Assembly (NCBI GenBank): GCA_963727465.1
Contig: CAVSGL010000003.1
Coordinates: forward strand, 248,001 to 312,000
DNA from: VRUE01 sp963727465
GTDB taxonomy: Bacteria > Actinomycetota > Thermoleophilia > Solirubrobacterales > 70-9
Direction: 5' to 3'
Length of the DNA stretch: 64,000 nt
Position numbers and translations under genes: made by a program. Shown here piece after piece: positions 41,966 to 53,022 of this stretch; the first letter of the stretch is position 1; each line of letters starts with the position of its first letter. The notes under the pieces were generated by a model. The model did no database searches. It saw nothing but the letters and a program-made list of their open reading frames with translations, and was not told the DNA's origin.

Positions 41966-44809
41966 ATGACCGTCGCCGCCCCCGATCGCGCCCCCGAGTC
42001 GCTGGCGGGCGGTGCGCCGCAGCCGCTGCGCGGGGAGCTCGAGAAGCTGCTCGGCGCCGACCGCGTGCTCGGCCGCGCCAGCGACATCGTCCGCTACGCC
42101 TCCGACGCCAGCCCCTACCGGCTGCTGCCGCGTGCGGTGGTGATGGCGCGCGACGCGCGCGACATCGGCAAGACGCTCGCCTACGGGCGCGAGCACGACG
42201 TCCCGGTCGTCTTCCGCGCCGGCGGCACCAGCCTCAACGGGCAGGGGCAGAGCGACGGCATCCTGATCGACGCGCGGCGCCATTTCGGCGGCGTCGCGGT
42301 CGAGGGGGACGGGGCGCTGGCGCGGGTCAAGCCCGGTACGGTGCTCGGCCACGCCAACCGCGTGCTCGCCCCGCACGGCCGCAAGCTCGGCCCCGACCCG
42401 GCCAGCACCGACATCGCCACCGTCGGCGGCGTGATCGCCAACAACTCGGGCGGGATGCGCTGCGGCACGACCAAGGACTCCTACTCGACCGTGCGCTCGC
42501 TGACCTTCGTCCTGCCCTCCGGCACGACGATCGACACGGCGGAGCCCGGCGCCGCCGAGCGCTTCGCCGCCGAGGAGCCGGAACTCGCCGCCGGGCTCGC
42601 CGCGATCCGCGACGAGATCCGCGCCGACGCCGAGCTGAGCGAGCGCATCCGGCGCAAGTTCGCGATCAAGAACACGACCGGCTACCGGCTCTGCGCCTTC
42701 CTCGACGCGGACGAGCCGCTGGAGATCTTCCGCCGCCTCCTGGTCGGCTCCGAGGGCACGCTCGGCTTCGTCGCCGAGGCGGTCTTCGAGACCGTGCCGC
42801 TGCCGGCGCGGACGACCACCGCCTGGATCCACTTCCCCGGCATCGACGCCGCGATCGCGCCGGTGCGCGAGCTGGTCGAGAGCGGCGCGACCGCGGTCGA
42901 GCTGATGGTCGCCCCGGCGCTGATCACCGCGGCCTGGAACATGGTCGGCGCGCCGGAGGAGTGGAAAGAGCTGCCGCCCGAGTCGGCGGTGCTGCTGGTC
43001 GAGTACGGGGCGGACGACGAGGCCGGCCTGGACGGCCAGGTCGAGAAGGCGAAGCAGATCCTCGCCGGCCACGAGACGATCCGGCCGATCGGGTTCACCC
43101 GCGAGGCGGAGGAGGTCGAGCTCGCCTGGCGCGTGCGCGAGGGGCTGCACGGGCTGGTCGGCCAGCTGCGCCTGCCGGGCACGGCGCTGATCGTCGAGGA
43201 CGTCTGCGTGCCGCCGGAGCGGATCGCCGAGGGCGCCCGCGACCTTCAGGCGCTGCTCGGCGAGCACGGTTTCCTGCCCGGCGTCGCCGGCCACGCCTCG
43301 GCCGGAAACCTGCACTTCATGCTCACGCCGGACTTCGGCAAGCAGGAGGACCTCGATCGCTACGAGTCCTTCATGGAGAAGCTGGTCGAGCTGATCGTCG
43401 ACAAGTACGACGGCTCGCTCAAGGCCGAGCACGGCACCGGGATCAACATGGCCCCCTACGTCGAGCGCGAGTGGGGCGAGAAGGCGACCGAGCTGATGTG
43501 GCGGGTGAAGCGGCTCGCCGACCCGGACGGCGTGCTCGCCCCCGGCGTCGTCCTCAACCGCGACCCCGGCGTGCACCTGCGCAACCTGAAAACGACGCCG
43601 GAGATCGAGCAGTCCGCGACGACCTGCGTCGAGTGCGGCTTCTGCGAGCCGGTCTGCCCGAGCCGCAACCTGACGACGACGCCGCGCCAGCGGATCGTGC
43701 TGCGGCGTGAGATCGCCCGCCAGCCAGCCGGCTCGCCGCTGCGCCTGGCGTTGGAGGAGGAGTACGACTACGACGGGCTCGACACCTGCGCCGCCGACGG
43801 CTCCTGCCGCCTCGCCTGCCCGCTCGGGATCGACACCGGCAAGCTGGTCAAGGAACTGCGCCACGAGCAGCACTCGCCGCGGGCCGAAGCGCTGGCCCTG
43901 CGGGGGGCGAAGAGCTGGCGCGCCCTCGAAGGCGCCTCGCGCGCCGCGCTGCGCCTCGCCGCCCCCCTCGCGCGCCGCACGAAACGCGGCGCCGGCCTCC
44001 CCGGCGCCGCGAGCCCCCACCTGCCGCCCACGACCCGCGAGTCCGCCGCCGCCGTCTACGTCCCCAGCTGCACCAACCGCATCTTCGCCCCCGGGGCCGA
44101 CGGGCCGAAAACCCCCCATATAGGCGTAAATTCGTCCCGTCGGCGGAGTTTGGCCGGGGCGCTGGTCGAGGTTTCGCGGCGGGCGGGGGCGCCGGTGTGG
44201 ATTCCGGACGACGTGGCGGGGTCGTGCTGCGGGCTGCCCTGGGGCTCGAAAGGGTTCGCCGACGGGCAGCGGCACAAGGCGAACGAGATGGTCGAGCGGC
44301 TCTGGCGCTGGAGCGATGAGGGCGAGCTGCCGGTCGTGATCGACGCCGCCTCCTGCACGCACTCGATCGTCGAGCCGGGCGACGGGGTGCTCGACGAGGA
44401 GAACGCGGCGCGACTCGCAGAGCTCGAGCTGCTCGACTCGGTCGCCTGGGCGCACGACCGCCTGCTGCCGCGGCTCGAGGTCCGCGAGAAGGTCGGCTCG
44501 GCGACCGTCCACCCGACCTGCGCGACGCGCCAGATGGGCCTGGCGCCGCGGCTGCGCGCGCTCGCCGATGCGCTCGCCGAGGAGGTCTACGTCGCGCCCT
44601 CGTCGACCTGCTGCGGCTTCGCCGGCGACCGCGGCTTCAGCCACCCGGAGCTGACCGCGGCGGCGACGGCCGAGCAGGTCTCCGAGCTGGCCGGGCGCCG
44701 CTTCGACGCCCACCTCTCCAGCAACCGCACCTGCGAGATCGGGCTCAGCCGCGCTACCGGCGAGCCCTACGAGTCGTTCGTCTTCCTGCTCGAGCGGCTG
44801 AGCCGCTGA
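41966..44809 (+). CDS. FAD-linked / Fe-S 2-hydroxyacid dehydrogenase (GlcD-GlcF type fusion)
   Basis: 947 residues combining a FAD-binding PCMH domain (PVVFRAGGTSLNGQGQSDGI, GVIANNSGGMRCGT) with a C-terminal iron-sulfur part. Two ferredoxin motifs: CVECGFCEPVCPSRNL and CAADGSCRLACPLGID. Two CCG domains: GSCCGLPWGSKGF and STCCGFAGDRGF. This architecture occurs in D-lactate, glycolate and D-2-hydroxyglutarate dehydrogenases. Linked to the ThDP decarboxylase, it could oxidise D-mandelate or a similar hydroxyacid. Residues about 711-727 are encoded by an in-frame palindrome with an AT-rich loop. Confidence 0.87.
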   Translation: MTVAAPDRAPESLAGGAPQPLRGELEKLLGADRVLGRASDIVRYASDASPYRLLPRAVVMARDARDIGKTLAYGREHDVPVVFRAGGTSLNGQGQSDGILIDARRHFGGVAVEGDGALARVKPGTVLGHANRVLAPHGRKLGPDPASTDIATVGGVIANNSGGMRCGTTKDSYSTVRSLTFVLPSGTTIDTAEPGAAERFAAEEPELAAGLAAIRDEIRADAELSERIRRKFAIKNTTGYRLCAFLDADEPLEIFRRLLVGSEGTLGFVAEAVFETVPLPARTTTAWIHFPGIDAAIAPVRELVESGATAVELMVAPALITAAWNMVGAPEEWKELPPESAVLLVEYGADDEAGLDGQVEKAKQILAGHETIRPIGFTREAEEVELAWRVREGLHGLVGQLRLPGTALIVEDVCVPPERIAEGARDLQALLGEHGFLPGVAGHASAGNLHFMLTPDFGKQEDLDRYESFMEKLVELIVDKYDGSLKAEHGTGINMAPYVEREWGEKATELMWRVKRLADPDGVLAPGVVLNRDPGVHLRNLKTTPEIEQSATTCVECGFCEPVCPSRNLTTTPRQRIVLRREIARQPAGSPLRLALEEEYDYDGLDTCAADGSCRLACPLGIDTGKLVKELRHEQHSPRAEALALRGAKSWRALEGASRAALRLAAPLARRTKRGAGLPGAASPHLPPTTRESAAAVYVPSCTNRIFAPGADGPKTPHIGVNSSRRRSLAGALVEVSRRAGAPVWIPDDVAGSCCGLPWGSKGFADGQRHKANEMVERLWRWSDEGELPVVIDAASCTHSIVEPGDGVLDEENAARLAELELLDSVAWAHDRLLPRLEVREKVGSATVHPTCATRQMGLAPRLRALADALAEEVYVAPSSTCCGFAGDRGFSHPELTAAATAEQVSELAGRRFDAHLSSNRTCEIGLSRATGEPYESFVFLLERLSR
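44096..44144. repeat. in-frame palindrome inside the FAD/Fe-S oxidoreductase gene
   Basis: GCCGACGGG (44096-44104) pairs with CCCGTCGGC (44136-44144), and CGAA (44106-44109) with TTCG (44131-44134). The 21-base loop is AT-richer (CCATATAGGCGTAAA) than anything nearby and encodes PKTPHIGVN. It lies in a variable linker before the first CCG domain. Only one copy is seen, so it is weaker than the other families. Confidence 0.5.
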
Positions 44810-44811
44810 GC

Positions 44812-44855
44812 GCATCCAAGATTGACCACACCCCAGTGGGGTGAATGTTGGATGC
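44812..44855. repeat. palindromic element, family 2 copy B (intergenic)
   Basis: GCATCCAA...TTGGATGC outer stem and CACCCC/GGGGTG inner stem around AGT. Aligns gap-free with the element inside rarA. It occupies nearly the whole gap between the convergent oxidoreductase and SDR genes and could serve as their shared terminator. Confidence 0.8.
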
Positions 44856-44860
44856 GTCGC

Positions 44861-45736
44861 TCAGTCGCCGGCCGCGGCGACCGCGGCGGCGCCCTGCTCG
44901 TCCGCTTCAGCCTCGACCTCGCGGATCGTCGCGATCATCGCCGCATCGCGTTCGAAGCGGCGGTCCAGCAGCGGGTTGAGGATGCCGCGCAGGGCGGAGA
45001 CGTAGCGCCACCACTTCGGCGCGAAGATCCGCGGCGCCCGCTCTTCGATCCCGCGCACGACCGCGGCGCCGGCCTCGTCCGGCTCGATCCGCTTGCGCAG
45101 GAACTCGGGCAGGTTTTCCTCCATGCGGCCGCCGTTGTTCTCGAAGGCGTCTTTGACCATCCTGGTATCGACCCAGCCGAAGTAGGCGACGCTCGCGCCG
45201 GCGCCGAGCGGCGTCAGCTCGGCCCGCAGCGAGCGACCCAGCGACTCGACCCCCGCCTTGGCGACGGCGTAGGGGCTGTTGAGGACGCCGTTGACGAAGG
45301 CGTAGACCGAGGAGGTGACGACGATGTGGCCGCGCCGCTCGACGATCTGCGGCAGGGCCGCGCGCACGGTGCGCCAGACGCCGAGGATGTCGACCGCGAA
45401 CACCCGCTCCCATTCCTCGCTGCCCATGCCGCGCGTGGTCGCCATCTTCACCGGCGCGATGCCGGCGTTGGCGACGGCGACATCGAGGCCGCCGAAGCGC
45501 TCGACCGTCTCGGCGACGGCGGCGCGCATCGCGCCCTCGTCGGTGACGTCGGCGCCGATCCCGAGCGCCCGCTCGCCGATCCGCTCCGCCGCCTCCCGCG
45601 CCTGGTCGGGGTCGAGGTCGACGACGGCGACCGAGGCGCCGCGCAGGTGCATCTGGCGCGCCGTCTCGTAGCCGATGCCGCGGGCGGCGCCGGTGACCAG
45701 CGCCACCTTGCCGTTGAGGTCGAGCCTGGGGGGCAC
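44861..45736 (-). CDS. short-chain dehydrogenase/reductase
   Basis: 291 residues. Cofactor motif VALVTGAARGIGYETAR, NAG motif VAVANAGIAPV, catalytic Ser in VTSSVYAF and Tyr/Lys in SPYAVAKAGVESL. An acidic residue after the second strand (VVDLDPDQ) suggests NAD preference. A helical C-terminal extension may bind membrane or substrate. GTG start at 45736 with TAGGGT eight bases upstream. Confidence 0.9.
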   Translation of the reverse strand: MPPRLDLNGKVALVTGAARGIGYETARQMHLRGASVAVVDLDPDQAREAAERIGERALGIGADVTDEGAMRAAVAETVERFGGLDVAVANAGIAPVKMATTRGMGSEEWERVFAVDILGVWRTVRAALPQIVERRGHIVVTSSVYAFVNGVLNSPYAVAKAGVESLGRSLRAELTPLGAGASVAYFGWVDTRMVKDAFENNGGRMEENLPEFLRKRIEPDEAGAAVVRGIEERAPRIFAPKWWRYVSALRGILNPLLDRRFERDAAMIATIREVEAEADEQGAAAVAAAGD

Positions 45737-45744
45737 GGCCGCGC

Positions 45745-45764
45745 ACCCTACCCACTCCTAGAAT
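45745..45764. promoter_or_regulatory. divergent leaderless promoters of the SDR gene and ileS
   Basis: TAGGGT on the minus strand (45750-45745) and TAGAAT on the plus strand (45759-45764) lie eight bases apart, each 8-9 bases from its start codon. No ribosome sites are visible for either gene. Confidence 0.55.
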
Positions 45765-45773
45765 CACGCGTCC

Positions 45774-48966
<3,193 letters not shown>

Positions 48967-48980
<14 letters not shown>

Positions 48981-49146
48981 GCTCGCCGATGATGAAGTCC
49001 GACTTGGGCGAGTCGGAGAACTTCACCCAGCAGTGCTCGGGGGCGGCGCCGGCCACCTCGACCAGGGCCGCTTCGATCCGCTTCGCGATCTCGGCCTTCT
49101 GCTCGTCGCTGCGGCCCTCGAACCAGTGGATGTGGACGAAGGGCAT
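48967..49146 (-). CDS. 4-oxalocrotonate tautomerase-family protein
   Basis: 59-residue protein starting MPFVHIHWFEGRSDEQKAEI, with Pro2 as the catalytic base after Met removal, as in the 4-OT superfamily. Second half: ALVEVAGAAPEHCWVKFSDS, then DFIIG. Such enzymes tautomerise enol-keto acids in aromatic breakdown or related steps. The stop lies 14 bases inside the 3' end of ileS. It is 15 bases downstream of trxA and probably cotranscribed. Confidence 0.85.
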
Positions 49147-49161
49147 CGGCGCGCGGGCCGG

Positions 49162-49488
49162 TTAGGCGAGGGCGGGCTCGAGCTCGGCCTCGAGGCGGCG
49201 CTTCGGCATCGCCCCGACGACTTTCTTCGCGATCGCCCCGTCCTTGAAGAGCAGCAGGGTCGGGATCGAGAGCACTTCGTACTGGGCCGCCGTCTGCTGG
49301 TTCTCGTCGACGTTGAGGCTGAGGATCGTCAGGTCGTCGCGCTCGGCGTCGATTTCCTCGAGCACCGGGTGGACGACGCGGCAGGGGCCGCACCAGGGAG
49401 CCCAGAAGTCGACGAGCACAGGGCCGTCGGCCTCGAGGACGTCGGACTTGAAGTTGGCGTCGGTCACGTCGGTGAGCTTGCCGGTCAC
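49162..49488 (-). CDS. trxA: thioredoxin
   Basis: 108 residues, cytoplasmic. Active site DFWAPWCGPCRVVHPVLEEI, cis-Pro region SIPTLLLFKDG, and C-terminal GAMPKRRLEAELE. General disulfide reductase partner of thioredoxin reductase. GTG start at 49488, preceded by GGGAG. Confidence 0.94.
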   Translation of the reverse strand: MTGKLTDVTDANFKSDVLEADGPVLVDFWAPWCGPCRVVHPVLEEIDAERDDLTILSLNVDENQQTAAQYEVLSIPTLLLFKDGAIAKKVVGAMPKRRLEAELEPALA

Positions 49489-49525
49489 TGGTATCGGTCT
49501 CCCAAGAGTCGAGGTTCAGCTCTCA

Positions 49526-49542
49526 ATACTTCAAAAAGTATA
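49526..49542 (-). promoter_or_regulatory. trxA promoter element with small palindrome
   Basis: ATACTT...AAGTAT (49526-49541) is a short palindrome overlapping TATACT on the minus strand (49542-49537), a good -10 for trxA. The leader would be about 40 bases, long enough for the GGGAG site. Confidence 0.4.
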
Positions 49543-49586
49543 GCGACGGCCGTCAACCCCGGCCGCGGCTCCCTATGTTGCCGAGT

Positions 49587-51309
49587 ATGACGAACGCCGA
49601 GATCGCCGCTGCGCTGGAGGAGCTGGGCGTCCTCTACGAGCTCGACGGCGCGGTCAAATACCGCGTGCTCGCCTACTCGGCGGCGGCGAAGGCGATCCGC
49701 GAAAGCCCCGTCTCGGTCGCCGAGCTGGCGGCGCAGGGACGGGCGACGGAGATCCCCGGCGTCGGCAAGACGCTGGCGGAAAAGATCGACGCGCTGTTGG
49801 AGAGCGGCGAGATCCCGGCCGCGGCGAAGCTGAAGGCGAAGTTCCCGCCGACCCTGATCGAGGTGACGCGCGTCCCCGGCGTGGGTGCGAAGACCGCGCG
49901 GCTGCTCTTCGAGCAGCTCGAGGTCGCCTCGCTCGAGGATCTCAAGGCCGCCGCCGAAGCCGAAGAGGTACGCGGCGTGAAGGGCCTCGGGCCGAAGGCC
50001 GAGGAGAACATCTTGGCCGCGCTCGAGCGGCTCGGCGAGCCGGGCGAGGGGCCGGGCCGGCTGCTGCTCTCGGCCGTGCGGCCCGTGGCCGAGGAGCTGG
50101 CGGCGGCGCTGCGCGAGCACCCGGCGGCGCAGCGGGTCGAGGTGGCGGGCTCGGTGCGGCGCTGGGCCGAGACCTGCAAGGACATCGACCTGATCGCCAC
50201 CGCGGAGGAGCCGGCGGCGCTGGCCGAGCACCTGGCCGGCCACGAGCTGATCGCCGCCGCCGGCAACCCCGGCCCGAACGGCCTGCGCGCCCAGACCCAC
50301 AACGGGATCGGGGTCGACCTGCGGATCGTGCCGCCCGAGGCCTTCGGCAACCTGCTCCAGCACTTCACCGGCTCGCAGGCCCACAACGTGCAGCTGCGCG
50401 AAGCGGCGGTGGCGGGCGGCCTCTCGGTCTCCGAGCACGGGATCCTCGCGACCGAGAGCGGCGAGACGACGCTCTGCGAGAGCGAGGCCGAGGTCTACGA
50501 GCGGCTCGGCTACGCATACATCGAGCCGGAGCTGCGCGAGGGCCGCGGCGAGCTGCGGGCCGCCCGCGACGGCGAGCTGCCCGACCTGGTCGAGCTCGAT
50601 GACGTGCGCGGCGACCTGCACGCGCACACGACCCTCTCCGACGGGCGCAACTCGCTGGAGGAGATGGCGGCCGCCGGGCGCGAGCGCGGCTACGCCTACA
50701 TGGCGATCACCGACCACTCCGCCAGCCACGGCTTCGGCGACCACGTCACCGCCGAGCGCCTCTGGCAGCGGATCGAGGAGGTGCGCGAGTGGAACGAGGG
50801 CAAACGCGGCTTCCGCCTGCTCGCCGGCTCGGAGATCAACATCGGCCTCGACGGCGAGCTCGACTACCCGGAGGACCTGGTCGCGGCGCTCGACTGGGTC
50901 GTCGCCAGCGTCCACACCTCGTTCTCGATCTCACCCGAGGCGATGACCGAGCGCGTGCTCGCCGGCGATCGAGAACCCGCACGTCGACTGCATCGGCCAC
51001 CTCACGGGCCGCCTGATCGGCCGTCGCGAGCCCTACGGGATCGACGTCGAGGCCGTGGCCGAGGCGGCGGCGCGCACCGGCACGATGCTGGAGATCAACG
51101 GCAACCCCAACCGCCGCGACCTCTCCGAGCACCACGCCCGCCTAGCCAGGGAAGCCGGGGTGAGGATCGTCCTCAACACCGACGCCCACGGCGTCGACAC
51201 GCTCGACAACATGGCCTACGCCGTCGCCACCGCCCGCCGCGCCTGGCTGACCGCCGCCGACGTCGCCAACACGCGCGGCTGGCGCGAGTTCAAACGGCTG
51301 TTGACGTAG
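49587..51309 (+). pseudogene. polX: PolX-type DNA polymerase/3'-5' exonuclease, single frameshift
   Basis: Base-excision-repair polymerase X. The N-terminal HhH region (IPGVGKTLAEKIDALLESGEIP, VPGVGAKTARLLFEQL), polymerase palm (VEVAGSVRRWAETCKDIDLI), and PHP exonuclease domain (GDLHAHTTLSDGRNSLEEMA, ITDHSASHGF) are present. At 50961-50968 the frame changes: removing one G from GCCGGCGATC joins ERVLAAIENPHVDCIGHLTG to the PHP end (IVLNTDAHGVDTL, FKRLLT) at 51309. Without correction the protein loses the last PHP metal ligands. TATGTT seven bases before ATG 49587. Confidence 0.82.
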
Positions 51310-51369
51310 GCTGAGCGTACAGACAAAATCATTCGCTACTATCGGGTCTGGAGTCGAACCCTCGTATTG

Positions 51370-51399
51370 GCAGACGGCCCGCTTCGGCGGGTCGTCTGC
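51370..51399 (+). terminator. stable UUCG hairpin after polX
   Basis: 13-bp stem (51370-51382 with 51387-51399, one G-U pair) closed by a cUUCGg tetraloop. It is 60 bases after the polX stop and shares the core GGCCCGCTTCGGCGGGTCGT with the hairpin at 51587-51616. No U-run follows. Confidence 0.55.
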
Positions 51400-51431
51400 T
51401 AGACAAGCGTATGCAGTTCGAGTAAGCTGTT

Positions 51432-51553
51432 GTCGTCGCCTTCTTGGCGACGACGCCCCCGCCGGTGGATGCCGGCGCCAGGGATCGCACTCTGGTGAGA
51501 GAGGGTTCAATTCCCTCCGGGGGCGCTATACTGTCTGCTAGTGCGATCCCTGG
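51432..51553 (+). ncRNA. structured region with tRNA-like acceptor/T-arm and crossing helix
   Basis: GCCCCCG (51455-51461) pairs with CGGGGGC (51518-51524). GAGGG-TTCAATT-CCCTC (51501-51517) is a perfect T-arm with a proper T-loop. The D and anticodon arms do not fit a working tRNA (8-base anticodon loop, no U33, no CCA). A 13-bp helix joins 51478-51490 to 51541-51553 and crosses the acceptor pairing, so only one forms or a pseudoknot results. A perfect 9-bp hairpin (GTCGTCGCC) precedes at 51432-51454. It could be a decayed tRNA or an unknown ncRNA. Confidence 0.45.
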
Positions 51554-51586
51554 AGCCGGATCGGTAGCACCGGTCTTTCCAGTTTC

Positions 51587-51620
51587 GCGGGCGGCCCGCT
51601 TCGGCGGGTCGTTCGCTTTT
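51587..51620 (+). terminator. intrinsic terminator at the end of the 310-base gap
   Basis: 13-bp stem (51587-51599 with 51604-51616), UUCG loop and TTTT at 51617-51620. Points on the plus strand and would end a transcript from the structured region; on the other strand it abuts the stop of the convergent membrane protein gene. Confidence 0.7.
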
Positions 51621-52135
51621 CAGCCCGCCCCGAGTCTGTCGCTGCGCAGGCCGGGGGTGCGGACGAGCTCGATCGGGCGCAGGGCGGAGTTGGGGACGAC
51701 GTAGAACTTGACGCCGTCGCGCTGCTCGACGCCGAGGACGGCGGCCTCGCGGGTGCGCATCGCGAGCGCGACCAGGAGCGCGTAGCCGGCGCCGATCGCG
51801 GCGACGCCGGGGAAGATCACGCCGAGGATGCCGGCGGCGAGCGCGGTGAGACCGATCGGCCAGAGGCGGACGGCTGCGACCCGCGCTGGCGACTCCTGCG
51901 GCAGCGTGGTCGCCGTGCGGGCGCGGGCGAGCGCGTCGCGGACGCCGTCCGCGGCCCGGCTCGGCCGCCCCAGGTAGAAGCCGAGCGCGAGCGCGATCAG
52001 CCACCAGGCGGCGGCGACGAAGACGGTCGTCGTATCGGCGTCGCGCCCCGCGGCGATTGCCGTGATCGCCCCCAGCGCGGTCGCCTCGGCGCCGGTCAGG
52101 AAGACGGTGATCCGCAGCAGGTCGGTGTAGGGCAT
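51620..52135 (-). CDS. hypothetical membrane protein
   Basis: 171 residues with about four hydrophobic segments (ITVFLTGAEATALGAITAIAA, VAAAWWLIALALGFYLG, IGLTALAAGILGVIFPGVAAIGAGYALLVALAM) and a soluble C-terminus (VKFYVVPNSALRPIELVRTPG). Not recognised. Seven bases downstream of otsB, so probably in its operon. Confidence 0.7.
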   Translation of the reverse strand: MPYTDLLRITVFLTGAEATALGAITAIAAGRDADTTTVFVAAAWWLIALALGFYLGRPSRAADGVRDALARARTATTLPQESPARVAAVRLWPIGLTALAAGILGVIFPGVAAIGAGYALLVALAMRTREAAVLGVEQRDGVKFYVVPNSALRPIELVRTPGLRSDRLGAG

Positions 52136-52142
52136 CTCGCGC

Positions 52143-53003
52143 CTATTCCGCCAGCGCCTCCAGCAGCGCCAGCCAGCCCGGCGGGCCGTCGACCGTCAGG
52201 TCGGCCTCCTCGGCGATCTCCGCCGGCCCCTCGTCGGAGGCGATGCCGACGCAGACGGCCGTCTCCAGCGCGCCGCCCTCGGCCAGCTCGCGCAGGCGCC
52301 GGAAGGCGTCGAGGTCGGTGCGATCGTCACCGGCATACACAGCGCGGTCGAGCTTTTCGTCGGATAGCGGCGAAAAGCTCGACCGCGCCTCGGGGGCAGT
52401 CGCCAGCAGCGCCGCCACCGCGGAGTCCTTGCCGCCGCCGCCGGGCGGGCGCAGCTCCAGCACCTTGCGGCCCCAGCGCAGCTCCAGGCCGGCCTTGCCG
52501 GCCGCCGCGCCGATCTCGTGCGCCTGCGCCTCGGCCGCCCGCTCGTCCGCGGCGCCGCGCCAGTGCAGCGCCTGGATCGGCCCCTTGTCCTCCAGGCGCA
52601 GTTCGGCGCCCGCCAGCGTTCCGTCGCCCAGCCCGGCGAGAAAGGCCGCCGCGTCGCCCTCGCGCCCGCGCAGCGCCGGGTCGAAGCGCAGCTCGTCCTC
52701 GCCCGGCAGCAGCAGCTCGAGCCCGTGGTTGCCGGCGTAGGCGATGCCCTCGACGCCGACCAGCCGGCGCGCCTCCTCGGCCCGCCTGCCGGAGACGCAG
52801 CCGACCAGCCCGTAGCGGCCGCTCAGCTGCGCGAGCAGCTCGGTCGCCCGCTGCGGCACCGCCGCTTCCTCGGGGCGGGGGACGATCGGGGCGAGCGTGC
52901 CGTCGACGTCGGTGAGGACCGCCGCGTGCGCGGGATCCTCGCGCAGGACCGCGAGCGGCCCCAGCGCCGCCGCGTCCCCGCCTCTGCCGGATTCGGGAGA
53001 CAC
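52143..53003 (-). CDS. otsB: trehalose-6-phosphate phosphatase-like HAD enzyme
   Basis: 286 residues. HAD motif I VLTDVDGTLAPIVPRPEEA, motif II VGCVSGRRAEEA, AGNHGLELLLPGE typical of trehalose phosphatases, and motif IV VYAGDDRTDLDAFRRL. Removes phosphate from trehalose-6-phosphate; no otsA is visible. Start is GTG at 53003 with GATACT six bases upstream. Residues about 206-221 (RSSFSPLSDEKLDR) derive from a palindromic element. Confidence 0.85.
   Translation of the reverse strand: MSPESGRGGDAAALGPLAVLREDPAHAAVLTDVDGTLAPIVPRPEEAAVPQRATELLAQLSGRYGLVGCVSGRRAEEARRLVGVEGIAYAGNHGLELLLPGEDELRFDPALRGREGDAAAFLAGLGDGTLAGAELRLEDKGPIQALHWRGAADERAAEAQAHEIGAAAGKAGLELRWGRKVLELRPPGGGGKDSAVAALLATAPEARSSFSPLSDEKLDRAVYAGDDRTDLDAFRRLRELAEGGALETAVCVGIASDEGPAEIAEEADLTVDGPPGWLALLEALAE
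52342..52388. repeat. 37-nt palindromic element family, copy inside otsB
   Basis: Perfect 18-bp stem (GCGCGGTCGAGCTTTTCG with its complement at 52371-52388) and an 11-base loop with CGGATAGCGG. Read on the otsB strand it encodes SSFSPLSDEKLD, nearly the same peptide as the ileS copy and in the same frame relative to the palindrome. Located between the substrate domain and motif IV. Confidence 0.88.
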
Positions 53004-53008
53004 ACGAC

Positions 53009-53015
53009 TAGTATC
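53009..53015. promoter_or_regulatory. overlapping divergent -10 elements of otsB and the TauE pair
   Basis: TAGTAT (plus, 53009-53014) and GATACT (minus, 53015-53010) overlap almost completely. Each is 6-8 bases from its start codon, so both genes appear leaderless and their promoters should compete. Confidence 0.5.
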
Positions 53016-53022
53016 GCGCGCG

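Noticed and set aside
40301..44815. 1504-codon open frame on the minus strand opposite the decarboxylase and FAD/Fe-S oxidoreductase genes
   Set aside because: Low-complexity Arg/Ala/Gly composition with no domain, fully antisense to two genes with clear catalytic motifs; a by-product of high GC.
51455..51525. A functional tRNA gene
   Set aside because: T-arm and acceptor pair well, but the D-arm lacks the usual bases, the anticodon loop has eight bases without U33, and there is no encoded CCA. Kept only as a structured region.
51310..51620. tmRNA (ssrA), including a permuted form
   Set aside because: No tag reading frame ending in Ala-Leu-Ala-Ala, and the 5' and 3' acceptor strands lie within 71 bases, unlike either tmRNA layout.
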